A stretch of DNA of 64,000 nucleotides, taken from contig NZ_ARVX01000001.1 of the NCBI RefSeq assembly GCF_000384375.1, positions 2,540,278 through 2,604,277 on the forward strand, in the 5' to 3' direction. The notes beneath the pieces were generated by a model. The model did no database searches. It had not been told where the DNA came from and worked only from the letters and a program-made list of their open reading frames with translations. This stretch comes from Methylotenera versatilis 79. GTDB lineage: Bacteria > Pseudomonadota > Gammaproteobacteria > Burkholderiales > Methylophilaceae. Each line of letters starts with the position of its first letter. The stretch's first letter is position 1. Below are positions 18,859 through 31,081 of this stretch, in pieces. Made by a program: the position numbers and the translations under genes.

Positions 18859-20931
18859 TTAATTGATTTTGATAAAAAAGGTTAAGAACAAAAATACACC
18901 AATAATCATGGCAAAAGCATAGTGGTAAATAAGGCCAGATTGCAAATGTCGCACTTTACTCGAAATGCGACCAATCAAGCGTGCAGTACCATTAACGATT
19001 GCACCATCTATTAGCTGTATATCACCAATTTTCCATAATTTTTCACCGAGTAAACGTGCACCACCTGCGAAAAAACGCTCATTAAATGCATCAAAACCGT
19101 ATTTATTTTCTAAAACTTGGTTAATAAACCACAATTTTTTCTGAATAGCGGCAGGAATATCTGGTCGCTTCATATAAAAGAACCAAGCGAGCAATACACC
19201 AGAAGCGGCCAAAATGAACGGTAGTGTCATAAAGCCATGCAAAGCCATGCCAGCAGGTGAATGCAATATTTCATGATAATGATGGGTTAAGTGTTCCATC
19301 GCTGGATGATTTTCAGCATTAACAAAAATAACACCTTTAAAAAACTCACCGAACAGCATCGGTTCAATTGCAATAAAACCAATAATTACTGAAGGAATTG
19401 CCAATAAAATAAGCGGCAATTTCACAACCCACCCTGGTTCATGTGGATTGTCTTGTGGGTTTAATCCGTGATGATGTTCATGCGTATCGTGAGTTTCAAC
19501 GCCATGATCATCTTCATCATGATGTGCTTCAGCCGCGTGTGCATGATTATGGCTCTGACTGGTTTCACGCCATTTCTCCTTGCCGTGAAATACCAAGAAA
19601 TATAGCCTGAATGAATAAAATGCCGTAACAAATACGCCCGCTAAAACTGCAAAGTAGGCAAAACCGCTTCCAGTAATATTGGATAAAGCAACCGCCTCAA
19701 TAATGCTGTCTTTTGAATAAAAACCTGCAAAAAATGGTGTGCCGATTAAGGCTAATGAGCCAATCAGGGAAGTAATCCAAGTGACTGGCAGATACTTTTT
19801 CAAGTTGCCCATATTGCGAATATCTTGATCATGATGCATACCCATTATCACTGAACCTGCCGCCAAAAATAGCAAGGCTTTGAAAAATGCGTGTGTCATC
19901 AAGTGGAAAATGGCGACTGAATACGCTGATGCGCCCAAAGCGACTGTCATATAGCCAAGTTGCGACAGCGTTGAATAAGCGACCACACGTTTAATATCAT
20001 TTTGGATAATGCCCAAAAAGCCCATAAACAAAGCTGTGATTGCACCGATAATCATCACAAATGATAGCGCAGTCGTTGATAACTCAAATAGCGGTGACAT
20101 GCGCGCCACCATAAAAATACCTGCCGTAACCATGGTTGCCGCGTGAATCAATGCAGAAATTGGCGTTGGGCCCTCCATTGAATCTGGTAACCAAACATGT
20201 AGTGGCACTTGAGCTGATTTACCCATCGCGCCAATAAATAACAAAATGCACGTAACTGTCATTAATGACCAAGACACATTGGGAATAAGCGTTACCTGTA
20301 CGTCAGCCAAAGATGGCGCTAATTGAAACACAGCTGCGTAATCCAAACTACCAGTGTAATAAAGCACCATGCCGATGCCCAACAAGAAGCCGAAGTCACC
20401 AACACGGTTGACTAAAAATGCCTTTAAATTGGCATAAATTGCAGTTGGTCGTGTGTACCAAAAACCAATCAGCAAATAGGAAACCAAGCCGACAGCTTCC
20501 CAGCCGAAAAAAAGTTGCATGAAATTATTACTCATCACCAGCATTAACATGGCAAAAGTAAACAGTGAAATGTAGCTAAAAAAGCGGCTGTACCCTGGAT
20601 CTTCACTCATGTAACCGATGGTGTAAACATGCACCATCAGCGATACGAATGTCACTACGACCATCATCATGGCGGTTAAATTATCAATCAAGAATCCAAC
20701 GTTAAATTGAATGTCGCCAGAGCTTAACCATGTATACAAATTGTAGTTAGCGGTGTACCCGTTTAATGTGGCTTTAAATACTAACGCAGACAAAATGAAC
20801 GCGCCACCGACACCGGCGATGGTTAACCAGTGCGCACTTGCACGTGGCAAATAACGTCCGCCTAAGCCAACAATAGTCGCAGCAATGAGTGGCAGTAAAA
20901 CAATTAGCAGGGATATTTGTGGCAGTGTCAT
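18859..20931 (-). CDS. nuoL: NADH-quinone oxidoreductase subunit L, with His-rich loop
   Basis: A 690-residue distal membrane subunit of complex I. It is antiporter-like and has the C-terminal lateral amphipathic helix and last membrane segment that clamp the membrane arm. SAQVPLHVWLPDSMEGPTP and DIKRVVAYSTLSQLGYM are diagnostic. Between membrane segments, residues about 460-497 form a loop with 12 histidines among Asp and Glu residues. It is longer and more His-rich than I would expect in this subunit. All other parts look normal. Confidence 0.98.
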   Translation of the reverse strand: MTLPQISLLIVLLPLIAATIVGLGGRYLPRASAHWLTIAGVGGAFILSALVFKATLNGYTANYNLYTWLSSGDIQFNVGFLIDNLTAMMMVVVTFVSLMVHVYTIGYMSEDPGYSRFFSYISLFTFAMLMLVMSNNFMQLFFGWEAVGLVSYLLIGFWYTRPTAIYANLKAFLVNRVGDFGFLLGIGMVLYYTGSLDYAAVFQLAPSLADVQVTLIPNVSWSLMTVTCILLFIGAMGKSAQVPLHVWLPDSMEGPTPISALIHAATMVTAGIFMVARMSPLFELSTTALSFVMIIGAITALFMGFLGIIQNDIKRVVAYSTLSQLGYMTVALGASAYSVAIFHLMTHAFFKALLFLAAGSVIMGMHHDQDIRNMGNLKKYLPVTWITSLIGSLALIGTPFFAGFYSKDSIIEAVALSNITGSGFAYFAVLAGVFVTAFYSFRLYFLVFHGKEKWRETSQSHNHAHAAEAHHDEDDHGVETHDTHEHHHGLNPQDNPHEPGWVVKLPLILLAIPSVIIGFIAIEPMLFGEFFKGVIFVNAENHPAMEHLTHHYHEILHSPAGMALHGFMTLPFILAASGVLLAWFFYMKRPDIPAAIQKKLWFINQVLENKYGFDAFNERFFAGGARLLGEKLWKIGDIQLIDGAIVNGTARLIGRISSKVRHLQSGLIYHYAFAMIIGVFLFLTFFIKIN

Positions 20932-20982
20932 TTTTAGTGTGTTTTATTTTGCGTTATTTTTTGGTGTTAACTTTTGTGCTAA

Positions 20983-21303
20983 TTAACCTTTTAAAGAGTC
21001 TAAATCATCCACATTAATCGTCCGTAAATTGCGGAATAATACGACCAGAATCGCTAAACCAATTGCCGATTCTGCCGCTGCAACAGTGAGTATAAAGAAC
21101 ACAAAAACCTGACCTGCGATATCATTTAAATAGTGAGAAAATGCAATAAAATTCAGGTTAACTGCCAGCAACATTAATTCGATTGCCATCAATAAAATAA
21201 TCACATTTTTACGGTTTAAGAAAATACCGATGACACTGATTGCAAATAATAATGCACCTAACACTAGATAATGCGACAGGCCAACTGTTGATAAATTAGC
21301 CAT
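20983..21303 (-). CDS. nuoK: NADH-quinone oxidoreductase subunit K
   Basis: A 106-residue protein with three membrane segments. It carries the conserved acidic residues of this MrpC-like subunit: the Glu in [13 protein letters not shown] and the Glu in [11 protein letters not shown]. The ATG overlaps the nuoJ stop codon by one base (TAATG), indicating coupled translation. A GGGGA Shine-Dalgarno lies in the end of nuoJ. Confidence 0.98.
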   Translation of the reverse strand: MANLSTVGLSHYLVLGALLFAISVIGIFLNRKNVIILLMAIELMLLAVNLNFIAFSHYLNDIAGQVFVFFILTVAAAESAIGLAILVVLFRNLRTINVDDLDSLKG

Positions 21304-21953
21304 TAAGATTTCCCCTTTTCGGCTTCTGGCGCTTCTGCTGGCGGAGCTTCAACTGCAGGCTCTTCAACCACAGCATCCATTTTCACAATACGCAATCTAT
21401 CTTGCTTTTTAACCAGCACTTGTTCAGCTGGGTTCATGGATTTATTATCTTGGCGATCTCTTAATGTTAAAACGATTGCTGCAATAATCGCCACCAATAA
21501 GACGACCGATGCCAACTCAAACGGTAACAAATAATCGGTATATAGCACACGCCCTAACTCTGCTGTATTGCTGTAATCCGCCGGTTTACTCGCAACAGTC
21601 GTTGAAACGAAATATTTACCACTCAATACCATCACCATTTCGACTGCCATCAATAAACCAATTGTGCCAGCCATCGGTAGATAATCCCAAAATCCTTCAC
21701 GTAGCTTATCGATATTAATATCTAACATCATCACCACGAATAAAAATAGCACCATCACCGCGCCGACATAAACCAATACTAGGGCAATCGCCAGAAATTC
21801 AGCTTCTAGCAATAACCAAATACCCGCCGCAGTAAAAAACGCCAACACTAAATGCAAAGCTGCATGTACAGGGTTACGCGTTGTTATGACACGAATACCT
21901 GCAAACAGCAAAATTGCGGCTAAAGTGTAAAAAATAAAATCGTTAAATATCAT
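21303..21953 (-). CDS. nuoJ: NADH-quinone oxidoreductase subunit J
   Basis: A 216-residue membrane subunit of complex I with five transmembrane segments. [19 protein letters not shown] carries the conserved region with the pi-bulge helix of the family. The C-terminus is a soluble Pro/Ala/Glu-rich tail (about 195-216). It lies 21 bases behind nuoI. Confidence 0.97.
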   Translation of the reverse strand: MIFNDFIFYTLAAILLFAGIRVITTRNPVHAALHLVLAFFTAAGIWLLLEAEFLAIALVLVYVGAVMVLFLFVVMMLDINIDKLREGFWDYLPMAGTIGLLMAVEMVMVLSGKYFVSTTVASKPADYSNTAELGRVLYTDYLLPFELASVVLLVAIIAAIVLTLRDRQDNKSMNPAEQVLVKKQDRLRIVKMDAVVEEPAVEAPPAEAPEAEKGKS

Positions 21954-21974
21954 CGGTTTTGAATGCTTTTTAAG

Positions 21975-22466
21975 TTACCTAAAATTTTTATCTTGCAGTC
22001 GATCTAAAGCAATCTGTTTTTCATGTTTATCACCCACGGCCAACAACATTTCTTTGGTATAGAGCAAATCACCGCGTTGTTCGCCGTGATAATCAAATAC
22101 ACGCGTTTCAACAATACTATCTACAGGGCAAGACTCTTCACACAAACCGCAAAAAATACACTTAGTTAAATCAATGTCATAGCGCGTAGTACGGCGCGTA
22201 TTATCTTCGCGCTGTTCTGATTCGATCGTAATTGCCAGTGCCGGGCAAACCGCTTCGCATAATTTGCAAGCGATACAACGCTCTTCACCATTTGGATAAC
22301 GGCGCAAAGCATGCAAGCCACGAAAACGGTTGGATTGCGGCGTGCGCTCTTCAGGATATTGGATGGTAATTTTTGGCGCAAAAAAGTAACGGCCTGTAAC
22401 TGCCATGCCTTTTAGCAGCTCCCATAGCATTAAACTACCTAGCGTATTTTTGATTTGTCTCAACAT
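21975..22466 (-). CDS. nuoI: NADH-quinone oxidoreductase subunit I
   Basis: A 163-residue peripheral subunit carrying two [4Fe-4S] clusters (N6a, N6b): [12 protein letters not shown] and [12 protein letters not shown]. It passes electrons towards NuoB. A longer frame exists upstream, but the ATG at 22466 ([10 protein letters not shown]) gives the family N-terminus and starts two bases after the nuoH stop, so it is preferred. Confidence 0.97.
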   Translation of the reverse strand: MLRQIKNTLGSLMLWELLKGMAVTGRYFFAPKITIQYPEERTPQSNRFRGLHALRRYPNGEERCIACKLCEAVCPALAITIESEQREDNTRRTTRYDIDLTKCIFCGLCEESCPVDSIVETRVFDYHGEQRGDLLYTKEMLLAVGDKHEKQIALDRLQDKNFR

Positions 22467-22468
22467 AA

Positions 22469-23497
22469 TTAGTGGAATAAATACCCCAATGAAGTCTGCA
22501 TCATCGCGCCTACGAATATAATCCACACCAATGTGATCGGAATAAATATTTTCCAGCCTAGACGCATAATTTGGTCGTAACGATAGCGTGGGAATGTTGC
22601 CCTAAACCATAAAAAGAAAAACACCAAGAAACACATTTTGCCGAAGAACCATAAAATGCTATCTGGCAAAAATGGAAATGGTGACAGCCAACCGCCTAAG
22701 AACATGGTCGCGGCAAGCGCACAAACCAGCCAAATATTCGCGTATTCTGCCAAGAAAAATATCATAAAACCTGGGCCGGAATATTCCACATGGAAACCCG
22801 CCACAATTTCGGATTCGCCTTCTGCTACGTCGAATGGCGCCCGATTGGTCTCTGCCACTGCACTAATAAAATAGACAATAAACAGGGGAAATAATGGGAT
22901 GAAATACCAGTGCCAAAAGCCGCCAGCTTGGCCCATGACAATCTTACCTAGATTAAGTGAATTTGCGCACATTAATACGCCAACCAGCGCAAAACCCATG
23001 GCAATTTCGTATGACACGATTTGTGCTGCAGAACGCAAACTACCTAAAAACGCGTATTTAGAATTAGATGCCCAACCAGCGATAATCACACCATAAACGG
23101 CAACTGAAGTCATGGCTAAAATATAAAGCAGTCCAGCATCAAGATTCGCCAACACTAATGTCGCATCAAATGGGATAACCGCCCAAGCCGCAAAAGCAGG
23201 CGCAATCGCCAATATTGGGCCTACAAAAAACAGCACTTTGCTAGAAGCTGTTGGAACGACGATTTCTTTAAAGATTAGTTTAATCGCATCTGCAAAAGGC
23301 TGTAGCAATCCAAAGTAACCGACCCGATTCGGCCCAACACGCACTTGCATGTAACCAATCACTTTACGCTCAGCCAAAGTGAGATAAGCCACAGCAATCA
23401 TTAATGGTAATACGATGGCGACGATTTTGATCAATGTCCAGCTTGTTAACTGAACCGCTGGCCAATAACTACCGAATAAATTTGCCAAAAAATCCAT
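22469..23497 (-). CDS. nuoH: NADH-quinone oxidoreductase subunit H
   Basis: A 342-residue membrane subunit at the junction of the two arms of complex I. It forms part of the quinone chamber. [20 protein letters not shown] and [18 protein letters not shown] are diagnostic. The ATG overlaps the nuoG stop (TAATG). Confidence 0.98.
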   Translation of the reverse strand: MDFLANLFGSYWPAVQLTSWTLIKIVAIVLPLMIAVAYLTLAERKVIGYMQVRVGPNRVGYFGLLQPFADAIKLIFKEIVVPTASSKVLFFVGPILAIAPAFAAWAVIPFDATLVLANLDAGLLYILAMTSVAVYGVIIAGWASNSKYAFLGSLRSAAQIVSYEIAMGFALVGVLMCANSLNLGKIVMGQAGGFWHWYFIPLFPLFIVYFISAVAETNRAPFDVAEGESEIVAGFHVEYSGPGFMIFFLAEYANIWLVCALAATMFLGGWLSPFPFLPDSILWFFGKMCFLVFFFLWFRATFPRYRYDQIMRLGWKIFIPITLVWIIFVGAMMQTSLGYLFH

Positions 23498-25941
23498 TAC
23501 GCAACCACTTTCATCATCGTGGTTTCATAAGGTTTGTAAAGCTCTTTACTGGCTTTTTCAATGGCAATATCGCCCATTAAATCGCCCAAACCAATGGTTA
23601 ACTCATGTGATGCCGCAACGCGTATACAACCCATTGCCACATGATTATCCAGCTTTACTTGCAACACCGCGCTACCTTTATCTTGGCTTGCCAAAACAAT
23701 ATCGCCTTCTACCAAACCTAATTGCGCGATTTGTTCAGCACGCATACGCGCCATTGGCCGGATGTTATATTTGGTTTTTTGCAAGGGTACAGAACGACGT
23801 ACGATTGGATCAGATTCATACTGAGGCACTTCACCGATACGTTGCAAACCGTCGGATTTGATATTGACTTCGATTTCGACTAATTCTTTTAAATTGTTAT
23901 TCAGGCTGCGCCAAACCACTGCTGATGGTTTTTCACCTTTAAATATGGCGGACTTAACGGCTTCGCTGCTATCAAAATCAAACCCTTCTAAGCCTAATGT
24001 ATTCGCTAAAACACGTAATACTTTCCAAGCTGGACGGCATTCACCTAAGGGTTTAGCTACTGCAGAAAAACTCTGTACGCGCCCCTCCATGCTCATAAAT
24101 GTGCCAGATGTTTCGGTAAACGGCGCAATGGGTAACAACACATCTGCATTTTCTAATGCTTCAGATTTGAACGCAGTTAAAGCAACGACGCACTCAGCTT
24201 GCGCCATTGCCGCCTTAGCAAGGGCTGCATGCTGACAATCTAATTCCGGCTCGATATTCAATAATAAATAGGCTTTACGTGGCACTTCCAGCATGGCACG
24301 CGCATGCATGCCCATACTGTTAGGCATCACACCCATTAAATGCATACCCGTGCTATTTGCAGCAGCAGGCAATATGCCACCTTTCGCACCGCAAATGCCG
24401 CCAATCGCTTCCATCACACTGTACATTTCGGTAAAGCGTGGATCACTTAACGCCATATTTCCTAAGAAAATACCCACTTTTGGCGCAACCAAATCCACTA
24501 TGCCATTTAAACCAGCCAAACCCGCTAAGCTTTCGGCCATTGCTTGTGTATTCGGGCGCACTGTAATTGTTTCTAGCAGAGCATTTAATGATGGCGGTAA
24601 GCAAAGCGACAAACGTTGTAAGCCAGACATGGCTTTTAAAATTTGTCCCAACACATTCACCATGTCATTCGGACGCACAATCACTTTATGCGCAATCTTC
24701 ATTAATGGATCATTATCCAGCGGACTAACAATCGATAATTCCGCGCCATTAGCAACCGCTTTGCGGAAACGCTGCGCTAATAATGGGTGCTCGTTACGTA
24801 AGTTAGAACCGATAATCAAAATACGATCTAGCTCTTCGATTTCCTGAATATTGCAGCCCATCCAAGGCGTACCAACACGCTTACCATCCAATCTAAAATC
24901 GGTTTGGCGTAGACGGTAATCCACATTGCCGCAACCCAAGCCACTGGCTAACTGCTTGATTAAATAGCCCTCTTCCATTGTGCTATTGGGTGAAACCAAT
25001 ACACCTAATGAATCAGCACCATGTTGATTGGTAATATCTTTGATCTGACCAGCAGCAAACTCTAAAGCAGTTTTCCAATCGGTTTCCACCCATGCGCCGT
25101 TGTGCTTGATCATTGGCACTTTTAAACGGTCTGGGCTGTTCAATCCCACATAAGAATAACGATCACGGTCAGATAACCAGCATTCGTTAATACTTTCTTT
25201 TTCACGCGGCAATACACGCATGACTTTATTGTCTTTTACATGCACTTCAATATGTGAACCCAAACCATCATGCGGCGCTATGCTTGGGCGACGTGTTAAC
25301 TCCCAGCTACGGGCAGAATAGCGGAATGGCTTATTGGTTAATGCGCCGACAGGGCACAAATCAATAATATTGCCGCTTAACTCGGAGTTAACCGATTTAT
25401 CCACATACGCGGTGATTTCCGCATGTTCGCCACGGCCAACAAGGCCAAGCTCCTGCATGCCGCCCACTTCTTTTAAGAAGCGCACACAACGCGTGCATTG
25501 AATACAACGTGTCATATCCGTGCTGATTAATGGACCGATGTTTTTATTTAGAACGACACGTTTTTCTTCTGTATAACGTGAGCCGCTAGCGCCATAAGCT
25601 ACCGCAATATCTTGTAAATCACACTCACCGCCTTGATCGCAGATTGGGCAATCCAATGGGTGATTAATCAGTAAAAATTCCATAACGCTTTTTTGCGCTT
25701 CAACCGCTGATTTACTGCGCGTGAAAATCTTCATACCATCCGCTACAGGTGTCGCGCAAGCGGGTAATGGCTTATTAAATTTCTCAACTTGTACCAAGCA
25801 CATACGGCAGTTGGCCGCGACCGATAGTTTTTTGTGATAGCAAAAACGTGGAATCTCGATGCCGACTTTATCAGCCGCATCAATAATGGTGCTGCCGTGT
25901 TCGACTTCTAATGGTTTGCCGTCAATTTCAATATTTAGCAA
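23497..25941 (-). CDS. nuoG: NADH-quinone oxidoreductase subunit G (TTG start)
   Basis: An 814-residue iron-sulfur subunit. The N-terminal [2Fe-2S] domain ([15 protein letters not shown]...C) is followed by the His/Cys [4Fe-4S] ligands ([18 protein letters not shown]), two further clusters ([11 protein letters not shown]...CPVGAL) and a molybdopterin-oxidoreductase-like domain without a catalytic role. The family N-terminus MLNIEIDGK begins at a TTG at 25941, 14 bases inside the end of nuoF. GGAG lies nine bases upstream. A longer frame reaching 25980 adds residues that do not resemble NuoG and is rejected. Confidence 0.96.
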   Translation of the reverse strand: MLNIEIDGKPLEVEHGSTIIDAADKVGIEIPRFCYHKKLSVAANCRMCLVQVEKFNKPLPACATPVADGMKIFTRSKSAVEAQKSVMEFLLINHPLDCPICDQGGECDLQDIAVAYGASGSRYTEEKRVVLNKNIGPLISTDMTRCIQCTRCVRFLKEVGGMQELGLVGRGEHAEITAYVDKSVNSELSGNIIDLCPVGALTNKPFRYSARSWELTRRPSIAPHDGLGSHIEVHVKDNKVMRVLPREKESINECWLSDRDRYSYVGLNSPDRLKVPMIKHNGAWVETDWKTALEFAAGQIKDITNQHGADSLGVLVSPNSTMEEGYLIKQLASGLGCGNVDYRLRQTDFRLDGKRVGTPWMGCNIQEIEELDRILIIGSNLRNEHPLLAQRFRKAVANGAELSIVSPLDNDPLMKIAHKVIVRPNDMVNVLGQILKAMSGLQRLSLCLPPSLNALLETITVRPNTQAMAESLAGLAGLNGIVDLVAPKVGIFLGNMALSDPRFTEMYSVMEAIGGICGAKGGILPAAANSTGMHLMGVMPNSMGMHARAMLEVPRKAYLLLNIEPELDCQHAALAKAAMAQAECVVALTAFKSEALENADVLLPIAPFTETSGTFMSMEGRVQSFSAVAKPLGECRPAWKVLRVLANTLGLEGFDFDSSEAVKSAIFKGEKPSAVVWRSLNNNLKELVEIEVNIKSDGLQRIGEVPQYESDPIVRRSVPLQKTKYNIRPMARMRAEQIAQLGLVEGDIVLASQDKGSAVLQVKLDNHVAMGCIRVAASHELTIGLGDLMGDIAIEKASKELYKPYETTMMKVVA

Positions 25942-27397
25942 TTGGTTCTGCTCCAAATTTATCGCTGCCGTCTTTCGCATACACGCGCTCAGTTAATAAT
26001 TCAACGCCGCTCACATGCTCATTTGCCATTGTGTTTTCAATGCCGCTTGCTTGTAGGCTATCTTGCTCAACCATGCTTTTACCATGTTGAATATAATATT
26101 CAAACTCGTGCCTGAAATGCTTGATAAAACTCAACACAGGCGTTGCCGCAGCGTCGCCTAATGCGCAAATTGTGCGACCTGAAATATTATTGCTTACATC
26201 AGTTAACAAATCTAAATCGTCCATTTTTCCTTTGCCATCCACGATTCGACTGATCACGCGATAGACCCAGCCAGTACCTTCGCGACAAGGTGTGCATTGA
26301 CCGCAACTTTCTTCATAAAAGAAATAACTAAGACGCTTAAGCGTTTTAACCATGCAAGTCGTGTCGTCCATCACAATCATAGAGCCTGCACCTAAGCTAG
26401 AACCTGCTTTGCTTAATCCATCATAATCCATGGTTGCATTTTGAATCATTTCTGCCGTCATCACAGCTGTGGATGGACCGCCAGGAATCACCGCTTTTAA
26501 TTTGCGACCTTTCCAAATGCCGCCCGCTAATTCCAGCAACTCAGCAAAAGGTATACCCATTTTCACTTCGTAATTACCTGGTTTTTCTACGTGGCCAGAT
26601 ACTGAAAATAGTTTGCTACCGCCAGAATTAGGCACACCTAAATCAGCAAATGCTTGACCACCATGCTGTAAAATCCAAGGAATACTGGTATAGCTTTCGG
26701 TATTATTGACATTGGTCGGCTTGCCAAACACGCCATAACTTGCAGGAAATGGTGGTTTAAAACGTGGCTGACCTTTTTTGCCTTCGATGGATTCGATCAA
26801 TGCAGTTTCTTCGCCGCAAATATAAGCACCGTATCCATGTACTGCATACAAATCAAAACTGAAAGTACTATCGAACAGATTTTCGCCTAAATAACCTGCC
26901 GCTTTGGCTTCATGCAGTGCCGCTTCGAAGATATCGTAATCTTGCCAGATTTCGCCGTGAATATAGTTGTAGCCAACGCGCGCGCCCAATGTATACGCGG
27001 CAATCGCCATTCCTTCAATTAACTGGTGCGGGTTGTAGCGAATAATATCGCGATCTTTAAATGTGCCAGGCTCACCTTCATCTGTATTACAAACCAAGTA
27101 TTTTGTACCGTCGTAATAACGCGGCATAAAGCTCCATTTAAGACCTGTTGGAAAACCTGCACCGCCACGACCGCGTAAATTGGATGTTTTAATCTGCGTA
27201 ATAATGTCGGTGGCTTTTACTTTGTCAGTCACAATTCTTTTTAATTGTGCATATCCACCAAGCTTGATGTAGGTTTCTAATGAAGCTGGATTATCTTCAT
27301 TGAGGGTACGCAAAGTCAGTAAAGTCTGACCTTTTAAATCTGTCATTACAGGTTTTTTCGCTGCTGTAATTACGTTAGTTTTTGCGCCAGTTGCCAC
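25928..27397 (-). CDS. nuoF: NADH-quinone oxidoreductase subunit F (GTG start)
   Basis: A 489-residue flavoprotein subunit that oxidises NADH through [16 protein letters not shown] is the FMN/NADH site and [12 protein letters not shown]...C is the [4Fe-4S] N3 site. The GTG at 27397 overlaps the nuoE stop (TAGTG) and has GAGGAG at good spacing. An ATG 17 codons further in has no such site. Both ends are longer than in short NuoF proteins; the C-terminal 40 residues look variable. Confidence 0.97.
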   Translation of the reverse strand: MATGAKTNVITAAKKPVMTDLKGQTLLTLRTLNEDNPASLETYIKLGGYAQLKRIVTDKVKATDIITQIKTSNLRGRGGAGFPTGLKWSFMPRYYDGTKYLVCNTDEGEPGTFKDRDIIRYNPHQLIEGMAIAAYTLGARVGYNYIHGEIWQDYDIFEAALHEAKAAGYLGENLFDSTFSFDLYAVHGYGAYICGEETALIESIEGKKGQPRFKPPFPASYGVFGKPTNVNNTESYTSIPWILQHGGQAFADLGVPNSGGSKLFSVSGHVEKPGNYEVKMGIPFAELLELAGGIWKGRKLKAVIPGGPSTAVMTAEMIQNATMDYDGLSKAGSSLGAGSMIVMDDTTCMVKTLKRLSYFFYEESCGQCTPCREGTGWVYRVISRIVDGKGKMDDLDLLTDVSNNISGRTICALGDAAATPVLSFIKHFRHEFEYYIQHGKSMVEQDSLQASGIENTMANEHVSGVELLTERVYAKDGSDKFGAEPIAKY

Positions 27398-27870
27398 TAT
27401 TTTAGCTCCTCTAAAATAGCGTCTACTTTATCCACAGTTAAAAACTCATGCATCGTATGATTATTCACAATCAATAACGGCGCACCGCCGCAAGCGCCCA
27501 TGCACTCACCTTCTTTTAAACAGAATTTTCCATCTGAGGTCACTTCGTTAAAACCAACACCGAGTTTATTTTGCAGGTGCGTCACAATGGCATCAGAATC
27601 ACGCAACATACATGAGATATTGGTGCAAATACTGATTTTGTATTTTCCAACTGGCTCTAAATCGTACATATTATAAAAAGTCGCGACTTCCATCGCAGCG
27701 ATTTCAGGAATACGCAAGTATTCTGAGATTTCAGTGATGCTTTCTTTTGATAACCAACCACGTTCCGTTTGCACAATACGCAACGCACTCATTACCGCCG
27801 CCTGACGTCTATCAGCCGGATATTTAGTGAGTTCGTAATCAATTTTTTCGATGGATTCTTTACTTAACAT
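27397..27870 (-). CDS. nuoE: NADH-quinone oxidoreductase subunit E
   Basis: A 157-residue thioredoxin-like subunit holding the [2Fe-2S] cluster N1a: CTNISC and [11 protein letters not shown] give the four ligands. It forms the NADH dehydrogenase module with NuoF and NuoG. It is spaced 18 bases from nuoD. Confidence 0.98.
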   Translation of the reverse strand: MLSKESIEKIDYELTKYPADRRQAAVMSALRIVQTERGWLSKESITEISEYLRIPEIAAMEVATFYNMYDLEPVGKYKISICTNISCMLRDSDAIVTHLQNKLGVGFNEVTSDGKFCLKEGECMGACGGAPLLIVNNHTMHEFLTVDKVDAILEELK

Positions 27871-27888
27871 AAGCTATCTGCCAGATTT

Positions 27889-29142
27889 TTATCTGTCGAT
27901 CTCTCCAAATACAATATCTTGCGTTCCAATTATTGCGACTAGGTCAGCAATCATATGTCCTTTAGTCATTTCATCTAATGCCGCAAGATGTGGATAACCG
28001 GGTGCGCGAATCTTCAAACGATAAGGCTTATTCGCGCCATCAGAAATCATGTAAATACCAAATTCACCTTTTGGATGTTCCACTGCCGCATACGCTTCAC
28101 CCGCTGGTACATGGAAACCCTCAGTAAACAATTTGAAATGGTGAATCATGTCTTCCATATTGGTTTTCATGCCTTCACGATCTGGCGGCGCCACTTTATT
28201 ATCAGTGGTAATCACAGGGCCAGGATTTACGCGTAACCAGTTAATACATTGCTTGATAATATTATTGGATTGCCTGAACTCCTCCATGCGCACCAAATAG
28301 CGATCATAACAATCACCATTAACACCCACAGGGATATCGAAATCTAAATCTGCATACACTTCATACGGTTGCTTTTTACGCAGATCCCATTCAATACCAG
28401 AGCCGCGTAACATTGGACCAGTAAAGCCGAGTGCTAAAGCACGTTCAGGCGAAACCACACCGATGCCGACCGTACGTTGTTTCCAAATGCGATTATCGGT
28501 TAATAAGGTTTCATATTCATCAATATAGTTAGGAAAGCGATTAGTAAAGTCTTCAATAAAATCTAAAAATGAACCTTGGCGGTTTTCATTGAGCTTATTG
28601 ATTTCTTTTGCACTACGGAATTTAGTGGTTTCATGCTGTGGCATTTGATTCGGCAAATCACGATACACACCGCCCGGACGGTAATAAGCCGCATGCATAC
28701 GCGCGCCAGAAACGGCTTCATAACAATCAAATAAATCTTCACGCTCTCTGAACGCATACAGAAATACCGTCATCGCGCCAACGTCTAGCGCGTGCGCACC
28801 TAACCACAACAAGTGATTTAAAACGCGGGTAATCTCATCGAACATCACACGGATATATTGCGCACGAATCGGCACGGCTAAGCCAAGCATCTTTTCAATC
28901 GTCATCACATAGGCATGCTCATTCGACATCATGGATACATAATCTAGCCTATCCATGTAAGGAATTGACTGCAGATAAGTACGATTTTCCGCCAACTTTT
29001 CAGTCGCGCGATGCAATAAGCCAATGTGCGGATCGGCGCGTTGAATCACTTCGCCATCCAACTCTAACACCAAACGCAAAACGCCATGTGCCGCAGGATG
29101 TTGCGGGCCAAAATTCATGGTGTAGTTTCTAATCTCAGCCAT
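27889..29142 (-). CDS. nuoD: NADH-quinone oxidoreductase subunit D
   Basis: A 417-residue 49-kDa-type subunit that forms the quinone site with Nuo[23 protein letters not shown] carries the quinone-site His, and the C-terminal Asp/Arg ends ([10 protein letters not shown]) are typical. It is separate from nuoC, not fused as in E. coli. The ATG overlaps the nuoC stop by one base. Confidence 0.98.
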   Translation of the reverse strand: MAEIRNYTMNFGPQHPAAHGVLRLVLELDGEVIQRADPHIGLLHRATEKLAENRTYLQSIPYMDRLDYVSMMSNEHAYVMTIEKMLGLAVPIRAQYIRVMFDEITRVLNHLLWLGAHALDVGAMTVFLYAFREREDLFDCYEAVSGARMHAAYYRPGGVYRDLPNQMPQHETTKFRSAKEINKLNENRQGSFLDFIEDFTNRFPNYIDEYETLLTDNRIWKQRTVGIGVVSPERALALGFTGPMLRGSGIEWDLRKKQPYEVYADLDFDIPVGVNGDCYDRYLVRMEEFRQSNNIIKQCINWLRVNPGPVITTDNKVAPPDREGMKTNMEDMIHHFKLFTEGFHVPAGEAYAAVEHPKGEFGIYMISDGANKPYRLKIRAPGYPHLAALDEMTKGHMIADLVAIIGTQDIVFGEIDR

Positions 29143-29750
29143 TAATTATGCACCCCTTCATCACGGATAATGCGCGGCACGTTATTGCGCAATTCAATTG
29201 AAACGGGCTGATAAATAACACGCTGCTGCTCTGGATCGTAACGCATTTCTACATTGCCAATCATGGGGAAATCTTTACGGAATGGATGGCCCACAAAACC
29301 ATAGTCGGTTAAAAGTCTGCGTAAATCTGGATGATTTTCGAACATTAACCCATACAAATCAAACGCTTCACGCTCAAACCAATTGGCCGCCGGCCATACA
29401 TCTACCAGCGTTGGTAAAACAGGAAAGTCATCGTCTTCCGCATAAACGCGCAAACGCACACGTTGATTCAAACTAACTGACAATAAATGCAACACAACCG
29501 CATAGCGCCTGCCTGCCCATTGCACATCGGTATATTCTTCTATTGCATATTGGCTATAATCTACACCGCACAAATCAATTAATTGCTCAAATTTAAGCTC
29601 GCCATGATCACGTAATCTAGTGCAAATCGTCAGATAGTTTTCCACTTTACATTCGATGGTAATTTCATCGAAAGCAACAGTTAATTGCGATATTTGTCCG
29701 CTTAAAGCAAGTTTGAGTTGAGCAGATAATTGATCGAGTTTGGCAGACAT
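29142..29750 (-). CDS. nuoC: NADH-quinone oxidoreductase subunit C
   Basis: A 202-residue 30-kDa-type subunit of the peripheral arm. [29 protein letters not shown] is the diagnostic stretch (here 29 residues near the middle), followed by GHPFRKDFP. It is a stand-alone gene. It follows nuoB by 17 bases. Confidence 0.98.
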   Translation of the reverse strand: MSAKLDQLSAQLKLALSGQISQLTVAFDEITIECKVENYLTICTRLRDHGELKFEQLIDLCGVDYSQYAIEEYTDVQWAGRRYAVVLHLLSVSLNQRVRLRVYAEDDDFPVLPTLVDVWPAANWFEREAFDLYGLMFENHPDLRRLLTDYGFVGHPFRKDFPMIGNVEMRYDPEQQRVIYQPVSIELRNNVPRIIRDEGVHN

Positions 29751-29767
29751 GAGTTTTGTTCTTAAGA

Positions 29768-30244
29768 TTACCGAGCGATAGTGTTGGTACGTCTGATTTT
29801 TTTCTGTAACTGAATAATGCCGTAGAGCAAAGCTTCAGCAGTTGGTGGGCACCCTGGCACATAAACATCAACCGGCACGATACGATCACAACCTCTTACA
29901 ACGGCATAAGAATAATGATAATAACCACCACCATTTGCACACGAACCCATTGAGATTACCCAACGCGGCTCTGCCATTTGGTCATACACTTTGCGCAACG
30001 CGGGCGCCATTTTATTCACCAAAGTGCCAGCAACAATCATCACATCCGACTGCCTTGGACTTGGGCGAAAGACGATACCAAAACGGTCCAAATCGTAGCG
30101 AGAAGCGCCAGCGTGCATCATCTCAACTGCGCAACACGCCAAACCAAATGTCATTGGCCATAGTGAACCTGTGCGCGTGTAGTTAATCACCGTATCTAAC
30201 GTGGTGGTGACAAAACCTTTTTCTAGAACGCCTTCTAAGCTCAT
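29768..30244 (-). CDS. nuoB: NADH-quinone oxidoreductase subunit B
   Basis: A 158-residue subunit that carries the terminal cluster N2, which reduces quinone. The ligands are visible in [16 protein letters not shown] and YVPGCPP. The start [14 protein letters not shown] is typical for betaproteobacteria. The gap to nuoA is 64 bases. Confidence 0.98.
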   Translation of the reverse strand: MSLEGVLEKGFVTTTLDTVINYTRTGSLWPMTFGLACCAVEMMHAGASRYDLDRFGIVFRPSPRQSDVMIVAGTLVNKMAPALRKVYDQMAEPRWVISMGSCANGGGYYHYSYAVVRGCDRIVPVDVYVPGCPPTAEALLYGIIQLQKKIRRTNTIAR

Positions 30245-30308
30245 ATTGCGGCCCCAAAACCTAGCCCGAAGTTAACCCATTTATTGAGGTAAATTTCATT
30301 TAAGCGCA

Positions 30309-30665
30309 TCAATCCCATTCCAATGCACCTTTCATCCATTCGTACACAAAGCCAACGACTAGCACAAACAAAAATAGCATCATGGCAAGAAAACCAGCCA
30401 AGCCAATTTCTTGCAGCACAACTGCCCACGGGAATAAGAACGCAATTTCTAAATCGAATAGGATAAACAGAATGGCGACAAGATAATAGCGCACATCAAA
30501 CTTCATACGCGCATCTTCAAATGCTTCAAACCCGCACTCATAAGGCGAGTTTTTCTCGCTATCAGGCCTACTAGGGGAAACGATTTGACCAATGATAAGT
30601 GGCCCAAGACCAACAGCAAGGCCCACTAAGATAAACAACAAGATTGGAAAGTAGTTTTCCAGCAC
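30309..30665 (-). CDS. nuoA: NADH-quinone oxidoreductase subunit A
   Basis: A 118-residue membrane subunit with three transmembrane segments. [23 protein letters not shown] contains the conserved Cys of the flexible loop at the quinone chamber. It is the first gene of the nuo operon. Upstream is a non-coding stretch that should hold the operon promoter; no strong match is visible to me there. Confidence 0.98.
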   Translation of the reverse strand: MLENYFPILLFILVGLAVGLGPLIIGQIVSPSRPDSEKNSPYECGFEAFEDARMKFDVRYYLVAILFILFDLEIAFLFPWAVVLQEIGLAGFLAMMLFLFVLVVGFVYEWMKGALEWD

Positions 30666-31081
30666 AGAAACTTCCTAACAAGGTTTGTAACAGACTTTTG
30701 ATTGTGTTGCTTTTGGCTAACAATCAAAACATTAACTACATTTTTAGATCAATTTTTAGTCGTTTTATTACGTTTTCACTGATTAATTATTTTTTTGACA
30801 ATCAACTTTAAAAACGTTCTAAATTTGTTTAGATGTGAGATTGTAACCTAATAGGCGCTTACCCTGCAAAGCCAAATGCAAACATTTAAGGCATTTACAT
30901 ATGGTAATTAGTTAGAAACGTCTTTCTGCAAAAGGTTGTTTTAAGGTGATAATGGCTATCTCTAGCCGTTAAGTTAGTGCTCAGATAAAAAGATAGCAGA
31001 ACAAAAAATATCAATACAATCTTAGTCATATTATTTACACTATACCTGCGGTAATCTAAATACATTTAATGGAGTTCAGTG
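30666..31081. other. Non-coding divergent spacer nuoA / parA-like gene
   Basis: About 415 bases of very AT-rich sequence without a convincing gene. It must hold the nuo promoter (minus strand) and the parA-like promoter (plus strand). The only good hexamer is TTGACA at 30795-30800 on the plus strand, with TCTAAA 17 bases later. If used, it would give a leader of about 250 bases for the parA-like gene. No tRNA remnant, inverted repeat pair or attachment-site repeat was noticed. Confidence 0.6.

Noticed and set aside
22467..22526. Longer N-terminus of nuoI
   Set aside because: The extension overlaps nuoH and does not resemble NuoI; the ATG two bases past the nuoH stop gives the family start.
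24293..24847. Open frame of 184 codons opposite nuoG
   Set aside because: It is a shadow of nuoG; no domain, no start signal.
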